64,000 nt of DNA, taken from Streptomyces lincolnensis (GTDB taxonomy: Bacteria > Actinomycetota > Actinomycetes > Streptomycetales > Streptomycetaceae). How positions within the stretch are numbered: the stretch's first letter is position 1; the number at the start of each line of letters is the position of its first letter. Under the pieces are notes generated by a model. The model was not told the origin of the DNA. It saw nothing but the letters and a program-made list of their open reading frames with translations, and searched no databases. Location of the stretch: positions 7,192,001 to 7,256,000 of the forward strand of contig NZ_CP016438.1 of the NCBI RefSeq assembly GCF_001685355.1, in the 5' to 3' direction. The position numbers and the translations under genes were made by a program. Of this stretch, positions 26,595 to 35,030 are shown in pieces.

Positions 26595-26636
26595 GATCTG
26601 CGACACTGGTCTAGCCATGCCTAAGCCCGGAGAACT
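26595..26636 (+). repeat. attR: right copy of the rlmN 5'-end repeat
   Basis: 42 bases, 40 identical to attL. It rebuilds the start of rlmN (ATG at 26617), so the gene keeps its reading frame but takes its promoter region from the element. Confidence 0.85.
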
Positions 26637-27723
26637 CACCTTTGTCGCGCCGCGCGGAGTCCAGAAGCCGCCGCGGCACCTTGCCGATCTCACGCCTGCC
26701 GAGCGCAAGGAGGCGGTGGCCGAGATCGGGGAGAAGCCGTTTCGTGCCAAGCAGCTCTCGCAGCACTACTTCGCGCGGTACGCGCACGACCCGGCGGAGT
26801 GGACCGACATCCCGGCCGGTTCGAGAGGCAAGCTCCAGGAGGCGCTGCTTCCCGAGCTGATGACCGTCGTACGGCATCTGTCGACCGATGAGGGCACCAC
26901 CCGCAAGACGCTGTGGCGGATGTTCGACGGGACGCTGGTCGAGTCGGTGCTCATGCGGTACCCGGACCGGGTGACCATGTGCATCAGCTCGCAGGCGGGA
27001 TGCGGGATGAACTGCCCGTTCTGCGCGACCGGACAGGCGGGGCTGGACCGGAACCTGTCGACGGCCGAGATCGTGCACCAGATCGTGGACGGGATGCGGG
27101 CGCTCAGGGACGGGGAGGTCCCCGGTGGGCCCGCCCGGCTCTCCAACATCGTCTTCATGGGGATGGGCGAGCCGCTCGCCAACTACAAGCGGGTCGTCGG
27201 TGCCGTCAGGGCGCTCACCGACCCCGCGCCCGACGGACTCGGGCTCTCGCAGCGCGGGATCACCGTCTCGACGGTCGGACTGGTCCCGGCGATCCACCGG
27301 TTCGCCGACGAGGGCTTCAAGTGCCGGCTCGCGATCTCGCTGCATGCCCCCGACGACGAGCTGCGCGACACCCTCGTCCCCGTGAACACGCGGTGGAAGG
27401 TGCGCGAGGTGCTCGACGCCGGCTTCGAGTACGTGGAGAAGTCGGGGCGCCGGCTGTCCATCGAGTACGCGCTGATCCGCGACATCAACGACCAGGCCTG
27501 GCGGGGCGACCGGCTCGGACGGCTGCTCAAGGGCAGGCCCGTGCACGTCAACCTCATCCCGCTGAACCCGACCCCGGGCTCGAAGTGGACCGCCTCCCGC
27601 CCCGAGGACGAGAAGGCGTTCGTCGAGGCCATCGCCGCCCATGGTGTGCCGGTGACGATCCGGGACACCCGTGGTCAGGAGATCGACGGGGCGTGTGGTC
27701 AGCTGGCGGCCACCGAGCGGTAA
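26617..27723 (+). CDS. rlmN: 23S rRNA (A2503-C2)/tRNA (A37-C2) dual-specificity methyltransferase
   Basis: A radical SAM methyltransferase of 368 residues that adds a C2 methyl group to A2503 of 23S rRNA and to A37 of some tRNAs. The 4Fe-4S motif CGMNCPFC is seen in [45 protein letters not shown] and [15 protein letters not shown] are family signatures, and the methyl-carrying Cys is in DGACGQLA near the end. The start at 26617 lies inside the right attachment repeat; the integration left the protein complete but changed everything upstream. Confidence 0.97.
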   Translation: MPKPGELTFVAPRGVQKPPRHLADLTPAERKEAVAEIGEKPFRAKQLSQHYFARYAHDPAEWTDIPAGSRGKLQEALLPELMTVVRHLSTDEGTTRKTLWRMFDGTLVESVLMRYPDRVTMCISSQAGCGMNCPFCATGQAGLDRNLSTAEIVHQIVDGMRALRDGEVPGGPARLSNIVFMGMGEPLANYKRVVGAVRALTDPAPDGLGLSQRGITVSTVGLVPAIHRFADEGFKCRLAISLHAPDDELRDTLVPVNTRWKVREVLDAGFEYVEKSGRRLSIEYALIRDINDQAWRGDRLGRLLKGRPVHVNLIPLNPTPGSKWTASRPEDEKAFVEAIAAHGVPVTIRDTRGQEIDGACGQLAATER

Positions 27724-27753
27724 TCTTCACCTGTACGAACATCTTCATATCCG

Positions 27754-27842
27754 ACAGGGGAGCGCCACAGCGCTGAGAGTGCGGCAGGAGCCGCAGACCC
27801 TCTGAACCTCGCCCAGGTCATTCTGGGTAGGAAGTTCGGTCA
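27754..27842 (+). ncRNA. TPP riboswitch (THI element)
   Basis: Between rlmN and the transporter gene the conserved blocks of the thiamine pyrophosphate aptamer appear in order: ACAGGGGAGC, CTGAGAGTGCGGCAG, GCAGACCCTCTGAACCT and then TTCTGGGTAGGAAGTTC. The transporter GTG follows about six bases after the last block, so TPP binding would most simply hide the ribosome-binding site (AGGAAG) and block translation. Confidence 0.92.
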
Positions 27843-27847
27843 TCACC

Positions 27848-28957
27848 GTGAACACCAAGAAGTACTGTGCTGTCGTCGTGGGCCTGGGCCTGGTCACGCT
27901 GTCCGCGTGCGGCTCGTCCGACGGCGGCTCCGGCACCGACTCCAAGACCGTCACCCTGGTGAGCCACGACTCGTGGGCCGTGTCGAAGAACGTCCTCGCG
28001 GACTTCGAGAAGCGGTCCGGCTACCGGGTCAGGGTCCTCAAGGACGGCGACGCCGGGCAGGCCGTGAACAAGGCCATCCTGACCAAGGACAACCCCCAGG
28101 GCGACGTCTTCTTCGGCGTCGACAACACCCTGCTCTCGCGGGCGCTGGACAACGGTCTGTTCCAGTCGTACGAGGCGAAGGGCTCCGATCTGGTCCTGCC
28201 CGAGTACCGGGTCGACCAGGACAAGCACCGGGTCACACCCGTCGACACCGGCGACATCTGCGTCAACTACGACAAGGCGTACTTCAGCGAGCACAAGCTG
28301 AACCCGCCCACCTCGTTCGACGACCTGATCAAGCCCGCGTACAAGAACCTCCTCGTCACCGAGAACGCCTCCACCTCCTCGCCGGGGCTGGGATTCCTCC
28401 TCGGGAGCGCCGCGAAGTACGGCGATGGGGGCACCTCCCGCTCGAGCGAAGCCGAGAGTGGGGGAGGTTGGCAGGACTACTGGAAGAAGCTCAAGGCCAA
28501 CGGCGTGAAGGTCGTCGACGGCTGGGAGCAGGCCTACAACGAGGAGTTCTCCGGCTCCTCCACCGGGAAGAAGGCCGGCGGTGACCGGCCGCTCGTCGTG
28601 TCGTACGCCTCCTCGCCGCCCGCCGAGGTGATCTACGCCGACCCGAAGCCGACGACCGCGCCCACCGGCGTCGCCGAGGGCACCTGCTTCCGGCAGGTCG
28701 AGTACGCGGGGCTGCTGAGCAACGCGGCGAACGGCAAGGGCGGCAAGGCGCTCCTCGACTTCCTGCTCAGCAAGCAGTTCCAGGACGACATGCCGCTCAA
28801 CATGTTCGTCTACCCGGTGCGCGAGGCCGCCCAGGTGCCCCCGGAGTTCGTGAAGTTCGGGCCGCAGGCCAAGGACCCCGAGACCATGGACCCGGCGAGG
28901 ATCGCCGGCCATCGTGACGACTGGGTCAAGTCGTGGACCTCGCTCGTACTGAAGTAG
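27848..28957 (+). CDS. Thiamine ABC transporter substrate-binding lipoprotein
   Basis: 369 residues. A lipoprotein signal (VVVGLGLVTLSAC, Cys21) precedes a family 1 solute-binding fold of the ThiB type: TLVSHDSWAVSKNVLADFEK, FFGVDNTLLSRALDNGLF and DTGDICVNYDKAYF. It would capture thiamine or its phosphates outside the membrane, which agrees with the TPP riboswitch in front. Oddly, residues about 193-207 (DGGTSRSSEAESGGG) are encoded by a palindromic Streptomyces repeat inserted in frame. The 3' end overlaps the permease gene by 25 bases. Confidence 0.93.
   Translation: MNTKKYCAVVVGLGLVTLSACGSSDGGSGTDSKTVTLVSHDSWAVSKNVLADFEKRSGYRVRVLKDGDAGQAVNKAILTKDNPQGDVFFGVDNTLLSRALDNGLFQSYEAKGSDLVLPEYRVDQDKHRVTPVDTGDICVNYDKAYFSEHKLNPPTSFDDLIKPAYKNLLVTENASTSSPGLGFLLGSAAKYGDGGTSRSSEAESGGGWQDYWKKLKANGVKVVDGWEQAYNEEFSGSSTGKKAGGDRPLVVSYASSPPAEVIYADPKPTTAPTGVAEGTCFRQVEYAGLLSNAANGKGGKALLDFLLSKQFQDDMPLNMFVYPVREAAQVPPEFVKFGPQAKDPETMDPARIAGHRDDWVKSWTSLVLK
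28427..28467. repeat. Dispersed palindromic repeat inserted inside the binding-protein gene
   Basis: GGGGGCACCTCCCGCTCGAG, then CGAAGCCGAGAGTGGGGGAG and G. The ends ACCTCCC and GGGGGAGGT can pair. I recall this sequence as a frequent intergenic repeat in Streptomyces genomes. Here it lies within a coding region and keeps the frame open. Confidence 0.75.
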
Positions 28958-30612
28958 CCCCGCCCGAAGCAGCCCCGCGACGCACGGGCAACGCGGCGCG
29001 GTTCGGCCTCGTCGCCGTGCCCGTCGCGTTCTTCGCGGTCTTCTTCGCCTACCCCGTCGCCGCGATCGTGGCGCGCGGTCTCCACGTCGACGGGGTCTGG
29101 CGGTTCGGCCGGATCGCGGAGGTGCTCGGACAGTCCGACGTCCGGCACGTCCTGTGGTTCACCACCTGGCAGGCGCTCGTCTCCACCGCGCTCACCCTGC
29201 TGGTGGCGCTGCCCGGCGCGTACGTCTTCGCGCGCTTCACCTTCCCCGGCAAGCAGGTCCTGCGGGCCGTCGTGACCGTGCCGTTCGTGCTGCCGACGGT
29301 CGTCGTCGGCACGGCGTTCCTCGCGCTGGTCGGGCGCGGCGGACTCCTCGACGAGCTGTGGGGCGTACGGCTGGACACCACCGTGTGGGCGATCCTGCTG
29401 GCGCACGTCTTCTTCAACTACGCGGTGGTCGTCCGGACCGTCGGCGGGCTCTGGGCCCAGCTGGACCCGCGGCAGGAGGAGGCCGCGCGGATGCTCGGCG
29501 CGTCCCGGCCGCGGGCCTTTCGGCAGGTGACCCTGCCCGCGCTCGCGCCCGCGGTGGCCGCGGCCGCGCTCATGGTGTTCCTGTTCACGTTCACCTCCTT
29601 CGGTGTGGTGCAGATCCTCGGCGGGCCGACCTTCTCCACGCTCGAAGTGGAGATCTACCGGCAGACCTCGGAGATCTTCGACCTGTCCACGGCCGCCGTC
29701 CTGACCATGGTCCAGTTCGTCGCGGTGGGCGCGGTCCTCGCCGTGCACGCGTGGACCGTACGGCGGCGGGAGAGCACGCTGCGGCTGGTGGACGCGGCTG
29801 TGACCGCGCGCCGGCCGCGCGGGGCCGGGCAATGGGCGCTGCTGGCCGGCGTGCTCGCCTCGATCGCCGTGCTGCTCCTGCTGCCGCTCGCCGTGCTGGT
29901 GCAGCGGTCGCTGGACGCGCCCGACCTCGCCTACTACCGGGCGCTGACCAGTGACGAGGGCGGTGTCTTCCTCGTCCCGCCGATCGACGCGATCGGCAAC
30001 TCGCTCCAGTACGCGGTCGCCGCCACCGCCATCGCCGTGCTGATCGGGGGTCTCGCCGCGGCCGCGTTGACCCGGCGGGACGCCGGCCGGTTCGTACGGG
30101 GCTTCGACGCGCTGCTGATGCTGCCGCTCGGGGTGTCCGCGGTGACCGTCGGATTCGGGTTCCTGATCGCGCTGGACGAGCCGCCGCTGGACCTCAGGTC
30201 CTCGTGGATCCTGGTGCCGCTCGCACAGGCACTGGTCGGCGTGCCCTTCGTCGTACGGACCATGCTGCCGGTGCTGCGGGCCGTGGACGAGCGGCTGCGG
30301 GAGGCGGCGGCCGTGCTCGGGGCGTCGCCGTGGCAGGTGTGGCGGGAGGTCGACCTGCCGATGGTGCGGCGGGCGCTGCTGATCGCGGCCGGGTTCGCCT
30401 TCGCGGTGTCGCTGGGGGAGTTCGGGGCCACGGTGTTCATCGCGCGGCCCGACAACCCCACGCTGCCGGTCGCCGTGGCGCGGCTGCTCGGGCGGCCCGG
30501 CGAGCTCAACTACGGGCAGGCGATGGCCCTGTCGACGATTCTGATGATCGTGTGTGCCGTGGCGCTCCTGGTGCTGGAACGGCTGCGGACCGACCGGACC
30601 GGGGAGTTCTAG
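28933..30612 (+). CDS. Thiamine-type ABC transporter permease (two fused domains)
   Basis: 559 residues, ThiP-like: two binding-protein-dependent permease domains in one chain. Each carries an EAA loop for the ATPase (EEAARMLGASRPRAFRQVTL in the first half, REAAAVLGASPWQVWREVDL in the second). About twelve membrane segments are visible. The GTG at 28933 lies inside the 3' end of the binding-protein gene, and the ATPase gene begins directly after its stop. Confidence 0.93.
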   Translation: MDLARTEVAPPEAAPRRTGNAARFGLVAVPVAFFAVFFAYPVAAIVARGLHVDGVWRFGRIAEVLGQSDVRHVLWFTTWQALVSTALTLLVALPGAYVFARFTFPGKQVLRAVVTVPFVLPTVVVGTAFLALVGRGGLLDELWGVRLDTTVWAILLAHVFFNYAVVVRTVGGLWAQLDPRQEEAARMLGASRPRAFRQVTLPALAPAVAAAALMVFLFTFTSFGVVQILGGPTFSTLEVEIYRQTSEIFDLSTAAVLTMVQFVAVGAVLAVHAWTVRRRESTLRLVDAAVTARRPRGAGQWALLAGVLASIAVLLLLPLAVLVQRSLDAPDLAYYRALTSDEGGVFLVPPIDAIGNSLQYAVAATAIAVLIGGLAAAALTRRDAGRFVRGFDALLMLPLGVSAVTVGFGFLIALDEPPLDLRSSWILVPLAQALVGVPFVVRTMLPVLRAVDERLREAAAVLGASPWQVWREVDLPMVRRALLIAAGFAFAVSLGEFGATVFIARPDNPTLPVAVARLLGRPGELNYGQAMALSTILMIVCAVALLVLERLRTDRTGEF

Positions 30613-31650
<1,038 letters not shown>

Positions 31651-31660
31651 GGTGCGAGAC

Positions 31661-32458
31661 ATGACACTGCTTGCGCATGACCGCTACTGCGACGAGATCG
31701 TCCACCAGGTCGGTCTTCTGAGGGGGGTGATGACCTCCGGGGCGGACCTCGCCGCCACCGTGCCGACCTGCCCGGACTGGTCGCTGGAGGAGCTCCTGCG
31801 GCACATGGGGGGCGCCCTGCGCTGGGTGGAGCTGCTGGTGCGGACGCGGGCCGAGGAGGAGATCCCCGAGGAGCGGGTGCCGCTGGGCGGCGGCCCCGAG
31901 GCGTGGGGCGACGCCGCCGCGCTGGACGCCTGGCTCGCCGAGACCGGCCGGATGCTCGTCGCCACGCTGCGCGAGGCCGGGCCCGACGCCAAGGTGTGGG
32001 CGTGGGCCGGGATCCCCAGCGCCGGGTTCTGGGCCCGTCGTATGACGCACGAACTCACCGTCCACCGCGCCGATGCCATGCTGGCCGCCGGGCTGCCCTA
32101 CGAGGTCGCCCCGGACGTGGCCGCCGACGCGATCGACGAGTGGCTCCAGATCGTGGAGTTCGTGCAGCGGACCGCGCCGCACGACGCGGCCAGGGAGCTG
32201 CGGGGACCCGGCCGCAGCATCCACCTCCACGCCACCGACACCGGACCCGGGATCAACGCCGAGTGGGTCGTCGAACTCACCGAGGACGTCCTCGTCTGGC
32301 GTCGCGGGCACGAGAAGGCGACGGTCGCGCTCCGGGGGCCGCTCACCGCCGTACTGCTCGCCTTCTACCGTCGACTGCCGCTGGACAGCGCGGAGGTGGA
32401 GGTGCTCGGTGATCGCGACCTGCTGGAGTTCTGGCTGGAGCGCGCGACCTTCGGCTGA
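31661..32458 (+). CDS. Maleylpyruvate isomerase family mycothiol-dependent enzyme
   Basis: 265 residues. The N-terminal DinB-like mycothiol-dependent domain is clear: VPTCPDWSLEELLRHMGGAL and, later, FWARRMTHELTVHRADAMLA with the metal-binding His residues. A C-terminal MDMPI-type domain follows. Proteins of this group use mycothiol, the actinobacterial thiol; the substrate is not known. A TAGGGT (31648-31653) seven bases before the ATG suggests a separate, leaderless message rather than operon membership. Confidence 0.85.
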   Translation: MTLLAHDRYCDEIVHQVGLLRGVMTSGADLAATVPTCPDWSLEELLRHMGGALRWVELLVRTRAEEEIPEERVPLGGGPEAWGDAAALDAWLAETGRMLVATLREAGPDAKVWAWAGIPSAGFWARRMTHELTVHRADAMLAAGLPYEVAPDVAADAIDEWLQIVEFVQRTAPHDAARELRGPGRSIHLHATDTGPGINAEWVVELTEDVLVWRRGHEKATVALRGPLTAVLLAFYRRLPLDSAEVEVLGDRDLLEFWLERATFG

Positions 32459-32461
32459 GCC

Positions 32462-32490
32462 GGGGGCGGTCATGACGGTGGCCCGCCCCC
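32462..32490. terminator. Hairpin between convergent genes
   Basis: GGGGGCGG (32462-32469) and CCGCCCCC (32483-32490) pair across 13 bases, between the isomerase-like gene and the LAETG protein gene that converge here. It could serve both. Confidence 0.55.
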
Positions 32491-32524
32491 GCGACGGGGA
32501 CGGGCCACAGCCTGTGATGCGGGG

Positions 32525-33217
32525 TCAGCGACCGTTGCCGGCACCGCGACGGCGCATGCCGAAGAACACGGCACCGCCACCGATGGCGACCAGGGCCACC
32601 GCGACGCCGGCGATGATCGGCGTGTTGGAGTTCGATCCGGTCTCGGCGAGGTTGGAGTCACCGGCCCCGGCCGCCGGGGACGGGGCGTTGCTCGGAACGT
32701 TGCCCGCCGGGGAGGGGCTGTCCGGGGCCGACGGGGTCGGGGTGCCGGGCTCCTCGGCCGGGGTCGAGGGCGCGTCCGACGGGGTCGGGGTGGGCGTCGG
32801 GGCCGGGGTGTCCTCGGTCTTGCAGGCCGTGGAGGGGGTCTTCAGGTTCGGCGTGATGTCCTCGTCCACGTAGGACGCGGCCTTCACGTGGATGCGGTAC
32901 TCGGCGTTCGGCTGCCAGTCCTCTGCGAAGGTGATCGTGGTGCCCTCGCGGGTGCCCTTGACCACCTGCTCGCCGACCTTCTTGACGTCGGCGCCGTTGT
33001 TCTCCAGGAACACGGAGACGGTGGCCGGGATGCCCGCGGGGTCCACGTCCGTGACGGTGATGACACCCTTGTCACCGTCGCACTTGGCTTCGGCGGAGAA
33101 CTCGTTGATGTTGCAGGCAAGCGCGTTGCCGGAGGCACCGAGCGCGATCGCGGCCGTGGCGGTGGCGACACCGAGGATGCGCGCGGAGCGTGCGACGGTA
33201 CGGCGAGTTATGGACAC
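32525..33217 (-). CDS. LAETG-anchored cell-surface protein
   Basis: 230 residues with a signal peptide ([21 protein letters not shown]). The exported domain of about 100 residues has three Cys ([24 protein letters not shown]). A Pro/Thr/Ser/Glu-rich stalk leads to the sorting signal LAETG, a membrane segment ([20 protein letters not shown]) and RRR. LAETG/LAxTG is the signal of class E sortases, so the protein should be linked to peptidoglycan. No class E sortase is in this window. The GTG start has AAAGGAC upstream, and a perfect 12-bp palindrome lies just ahead of it. Confidence 0.88.
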   Translation of the reverse strand: MSITRRTVARSARILGVATATAAIALGASGNALACNINEFSAEAKCDGDKGVITVTDVDPAGIPATVSVFLENNGADVKKVGEQVVKGTREGTTITFAEDWQPNAEYRIHVKAASYVDEDITPNLKTPSTACKTEDTPAPTPTPTPSDAPSTPAEEPGTPTPSAPDSPSPAGNVPSNAPSPAAGAGDSNLAETGSNSNTPIIAGVAVALVAIGGGAVFFGMRRRGAGNGR

Positions 33218-33231
33218 TTTTGTCCTTTACG

Positions 33232-33243
33232 AGTTGCGCAACT
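33232..33243 (-). promoter_or_regulatory. Perfect palindrome AGTTGCGCAACT upstream of the LAETG protein gene
   Basis: A 12-base perfect palindrome ends 15 bases before the start codon and directly before the ribosome-binding site. Its position fits an operator or an mRNA structure. Confidence 0.4.
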
Positions 33244-33363
33244 GCGGGGGGTGGGTGGGGCGTTGATGGGACACCAACACCCCAGGAGATTCACAGGTCT
33301 ATAAGTGCCACATAAGTACTGTCAACGTGGAAGCGGCCTGGGAGCGGTTGCTTTGCTCTCTTA

Positions 33364-34485
33364 TTAACCTCCGAGGCGTTTCAACGCCTCGGGAGCCTCC
33401 TCGATCCGGTCGACCAGGGCGATGCGGGCCTCCATCGACCGTTCCCGCGCCAGCGCCCGCAGGAGCGGCCACGTCGGCAGCTTCTCCGTCCAGTGGACAC
33501 GGTCGACCAGGACCATCGGCGTGGGCTCACCCCGCGACTCGTAGTAGTTCGGCGTCGCGTTGTCGAAGATCTCCTGTACGGTGCCGGCGGCGCCCGGCAG
33601 GAACACCACACCCGCGGTGGAGCGGGCCAACAGGCCGTCCTCGCGGGTGGCGTTGGCGAAGTACTTGGCGATGTGCGAGGCGAAGGCGTTCGGCGGCTCG
33701 TGGCCGTAGAACCAGGTCGGGATGCCGACCGATCCGCCGCCCCGGGGCCAGCGGCCGCGGACCTCGAAGGCGGCCCGCGCCCACTCCGTGATCGAGGGCG
33801 TGAACGACGGCGCCTTGGCGAGGAGTTCACAGGCCTCGTCCAGCATGGCGTCCTCGAACGGGGCCGCGTACGCGCCGAGGTTCGCGGCCTCCATCGCGCC
33901 CGGGCCGCCGCCCGTGGCCACCGTGAACCCGGCGCGGGCCAGCTCCCGGCCCAGACGCGCGGCGCCGGCGTACTGCCGCGTGCCGCGGGCCATCGCGTGA
34001 CCGCCCATCACGCCCACCACCCGGGCGCCGCGCAGGAGTTCGTCGAGCGCGTCGGAGACGGAGTCGTCGTGGACGGAGCGCAGCATCGACGCGTAGATGT
34101 CGCCGTCGGCCCTGGTCCGTCGGAACCAGGCGTAGGCGAGGGCGTCCGGTGTCTCCTCGTAGCCCTTGTCGAGGCCGGTGAACAACTCGCCCGGTGTGTA
34201 GAGGAGACCGCGGTACGGGTCGAAGGGGAGCTCTGGGACGGGCGGGAAGACCAGGGCGCCGTCCGCGCGGATCTTCGCCGCCGCGTTCTCCCGCATCGGG
34301 CAGCCGAGGAACACGGCGCCGGCGGTGTCGGTGGCGAGCAACTCCCGTGTCCGGTCGGTCAGATCGACGGCCTGGACGCGGAATCCGGTGAGGGTGCCGC
34401 GGGACGAGACGGTCGCGTCGAACTCCTCAAGCGTCTCGATCTCACGGTCGTCGTGGTGGGCCGCATGGGCGGGGCTCGTCTGCAC
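33364..34485 (-). CDS. LOG/TIGR00730-like Rossmann-fold nucleotide-binding protein
   Basis: 373 residues. The centre has the lysine-decarboxylase-like (LOG) fold: VVGVMGGHAMARG, FTVATGGGPGAMEAANLGAY and VVFLPGAAGTVQEIFDNATP, the last matching the PGGxGTxxE motif with two substitutions. LOG enzymes release free cytokinin-type bases from nucleotides. The long N-terminal extension of about 150 residues is unusual for simple LOG proteins, and the substitutions make the activity uncertain. The GTG at 34485 gives MQTSPAHAAHHDD. Confidence 0.82.
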   Translation of the reverse strand: MQTSPAHAAHHDDREIETLEEFDATVSSRGTLTGFRVQAVDLTDRTRELLATDTAGAVFLGCPMRENAAAKIRADGALVFPPVPELPFDPYRGLLYTPGELFTGLDKGYEETPDALAYAWFRRTRADGDIYASMLRSVHDDSVSDALDELLRGARVVGVMGGHAMARGTRQYAGAARLGRELARAGFTVATGGGPGAMEAANLGAYAAPFEDAMLDEACELLAKAPSFTPSITEWARAAFEVRGRWPRGGGSVGIPTWFYGHEPPNAFASHIAKYFANATREDGLLARSTAGVVFLPGAAGTVQEIFDNATPNYYESRGEPTPMVLVDRVHWTEKLPTWPLLRALARERSMEARIALVDRIEEAPEALKRLGG

Positions 34486-34512
34486 CCGCCCATGCTATGC
34501 GCGCATGCGGGG

Positions 34513-34935
34513 TCAGCCCTGGGCCTGCTCCGCCGCGGGATCCATCCAGACGACCTCCCAGGTGTGGCCGTCGAGGTCGTCGAAGGAGCGGTTGTACATG
34601 AAGCCGTGGTCCTGGGTCTCGGCCGCGGGAGTCGCGCCCGCCGCGAACGCCTTCTCGACCACGTCGTCGACCTCTCCCCGGGTCTCCGCGCTCAGGCCCA
34701 GCATCATCTGACTGGTCTTCGTGGCATCGGAGATCTCCTTCTTCGTGAACTCCGAGTAGCGCTGCCGGGTGTGCAGCATCGCGACGATGGCGTCCGTGAT
34801 CTGGAAGGTGGCCGTGTTCTCGTCGCTGTACTGCGCGTTCGGCGCGAAGCCGAGGGCCGCGTAGAACTTCTTGGAGGCTTCGAGGTCGGTCACGGGCAGG
34901 CTGACGAAGATCATCTTCTGGTACGTCGCGGTCAT
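34513..34935 (-). CDS. VOC (glyoxalase/bleomycin-resistance) family protein
   Basis: 140 residues from the ATG at 34935 (MTATYQKMIFVSLPVTDLEA). The paired beta-alpha-beta-beta-beta modules are visible: FVSLPVTDLEASKKFYAALG and, near the end, GFMYNRSFDDLDGHTWEVVW with the metal-site Glu/His. It resembles the PhnB/YaeR-like group. The substrate is unknown. Confidence 0.9.
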   Translation of the reverse strand: MTATYQKMIFVSLPVTDLEASKKFYAALGFAPNAQYSDENTATFQITDAIVAMLHTRQRYSEFTKKEISDATKTSQMMLGLSAETRGEVDDVVEKAFAAGATPAAETQDHGFMYNRSFDDLDGHTWEVVWMDPAAEQAQG

Positions 34936-35030
34936 CGGTCTCTCCCGTCGGGGTGCGTGCTGTTCGGTGGGTAGACGGGTCACCCCGGCAGAACTCATCG
35001 GTCGTACCGAGGTTCTTTTCGGACGGGTGC

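Larger units (their letters stand above)
20653..26636. mobile_element. Decayed integrative element inserted at the 5' end of rlmN
   Basis: About 5.9 kb bounded by a 42-bp direct repeat that contains the first nine codons of rlmN. The element holds a frameshifted tyrosine integrase near the left end, a regulator fragment, Nudix and HD pseudogenes, a GntR-type repressor, a small membrane peptide and a pentapeptide-repeat gene. It is visibly AT-richer than the flanks. Nudix (Pif-like) plus GntR (KorSA-like) plus integrase is the immunity/regulation set of pSAM2-type AICEs. No rep, tra, spd or xis gene could be found, so it is a remnant or a cargo island, probably immobile by itself. Confidence 0.88.

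Noticed and set aside
26605..26620. ACTGGTCTAG near the rlmN start resembles half of a DasR (GntR) site
   Set aside because: The second half-site is not present, and the left repeat copy has ACTGGTACAG. I treat it as coincidence.
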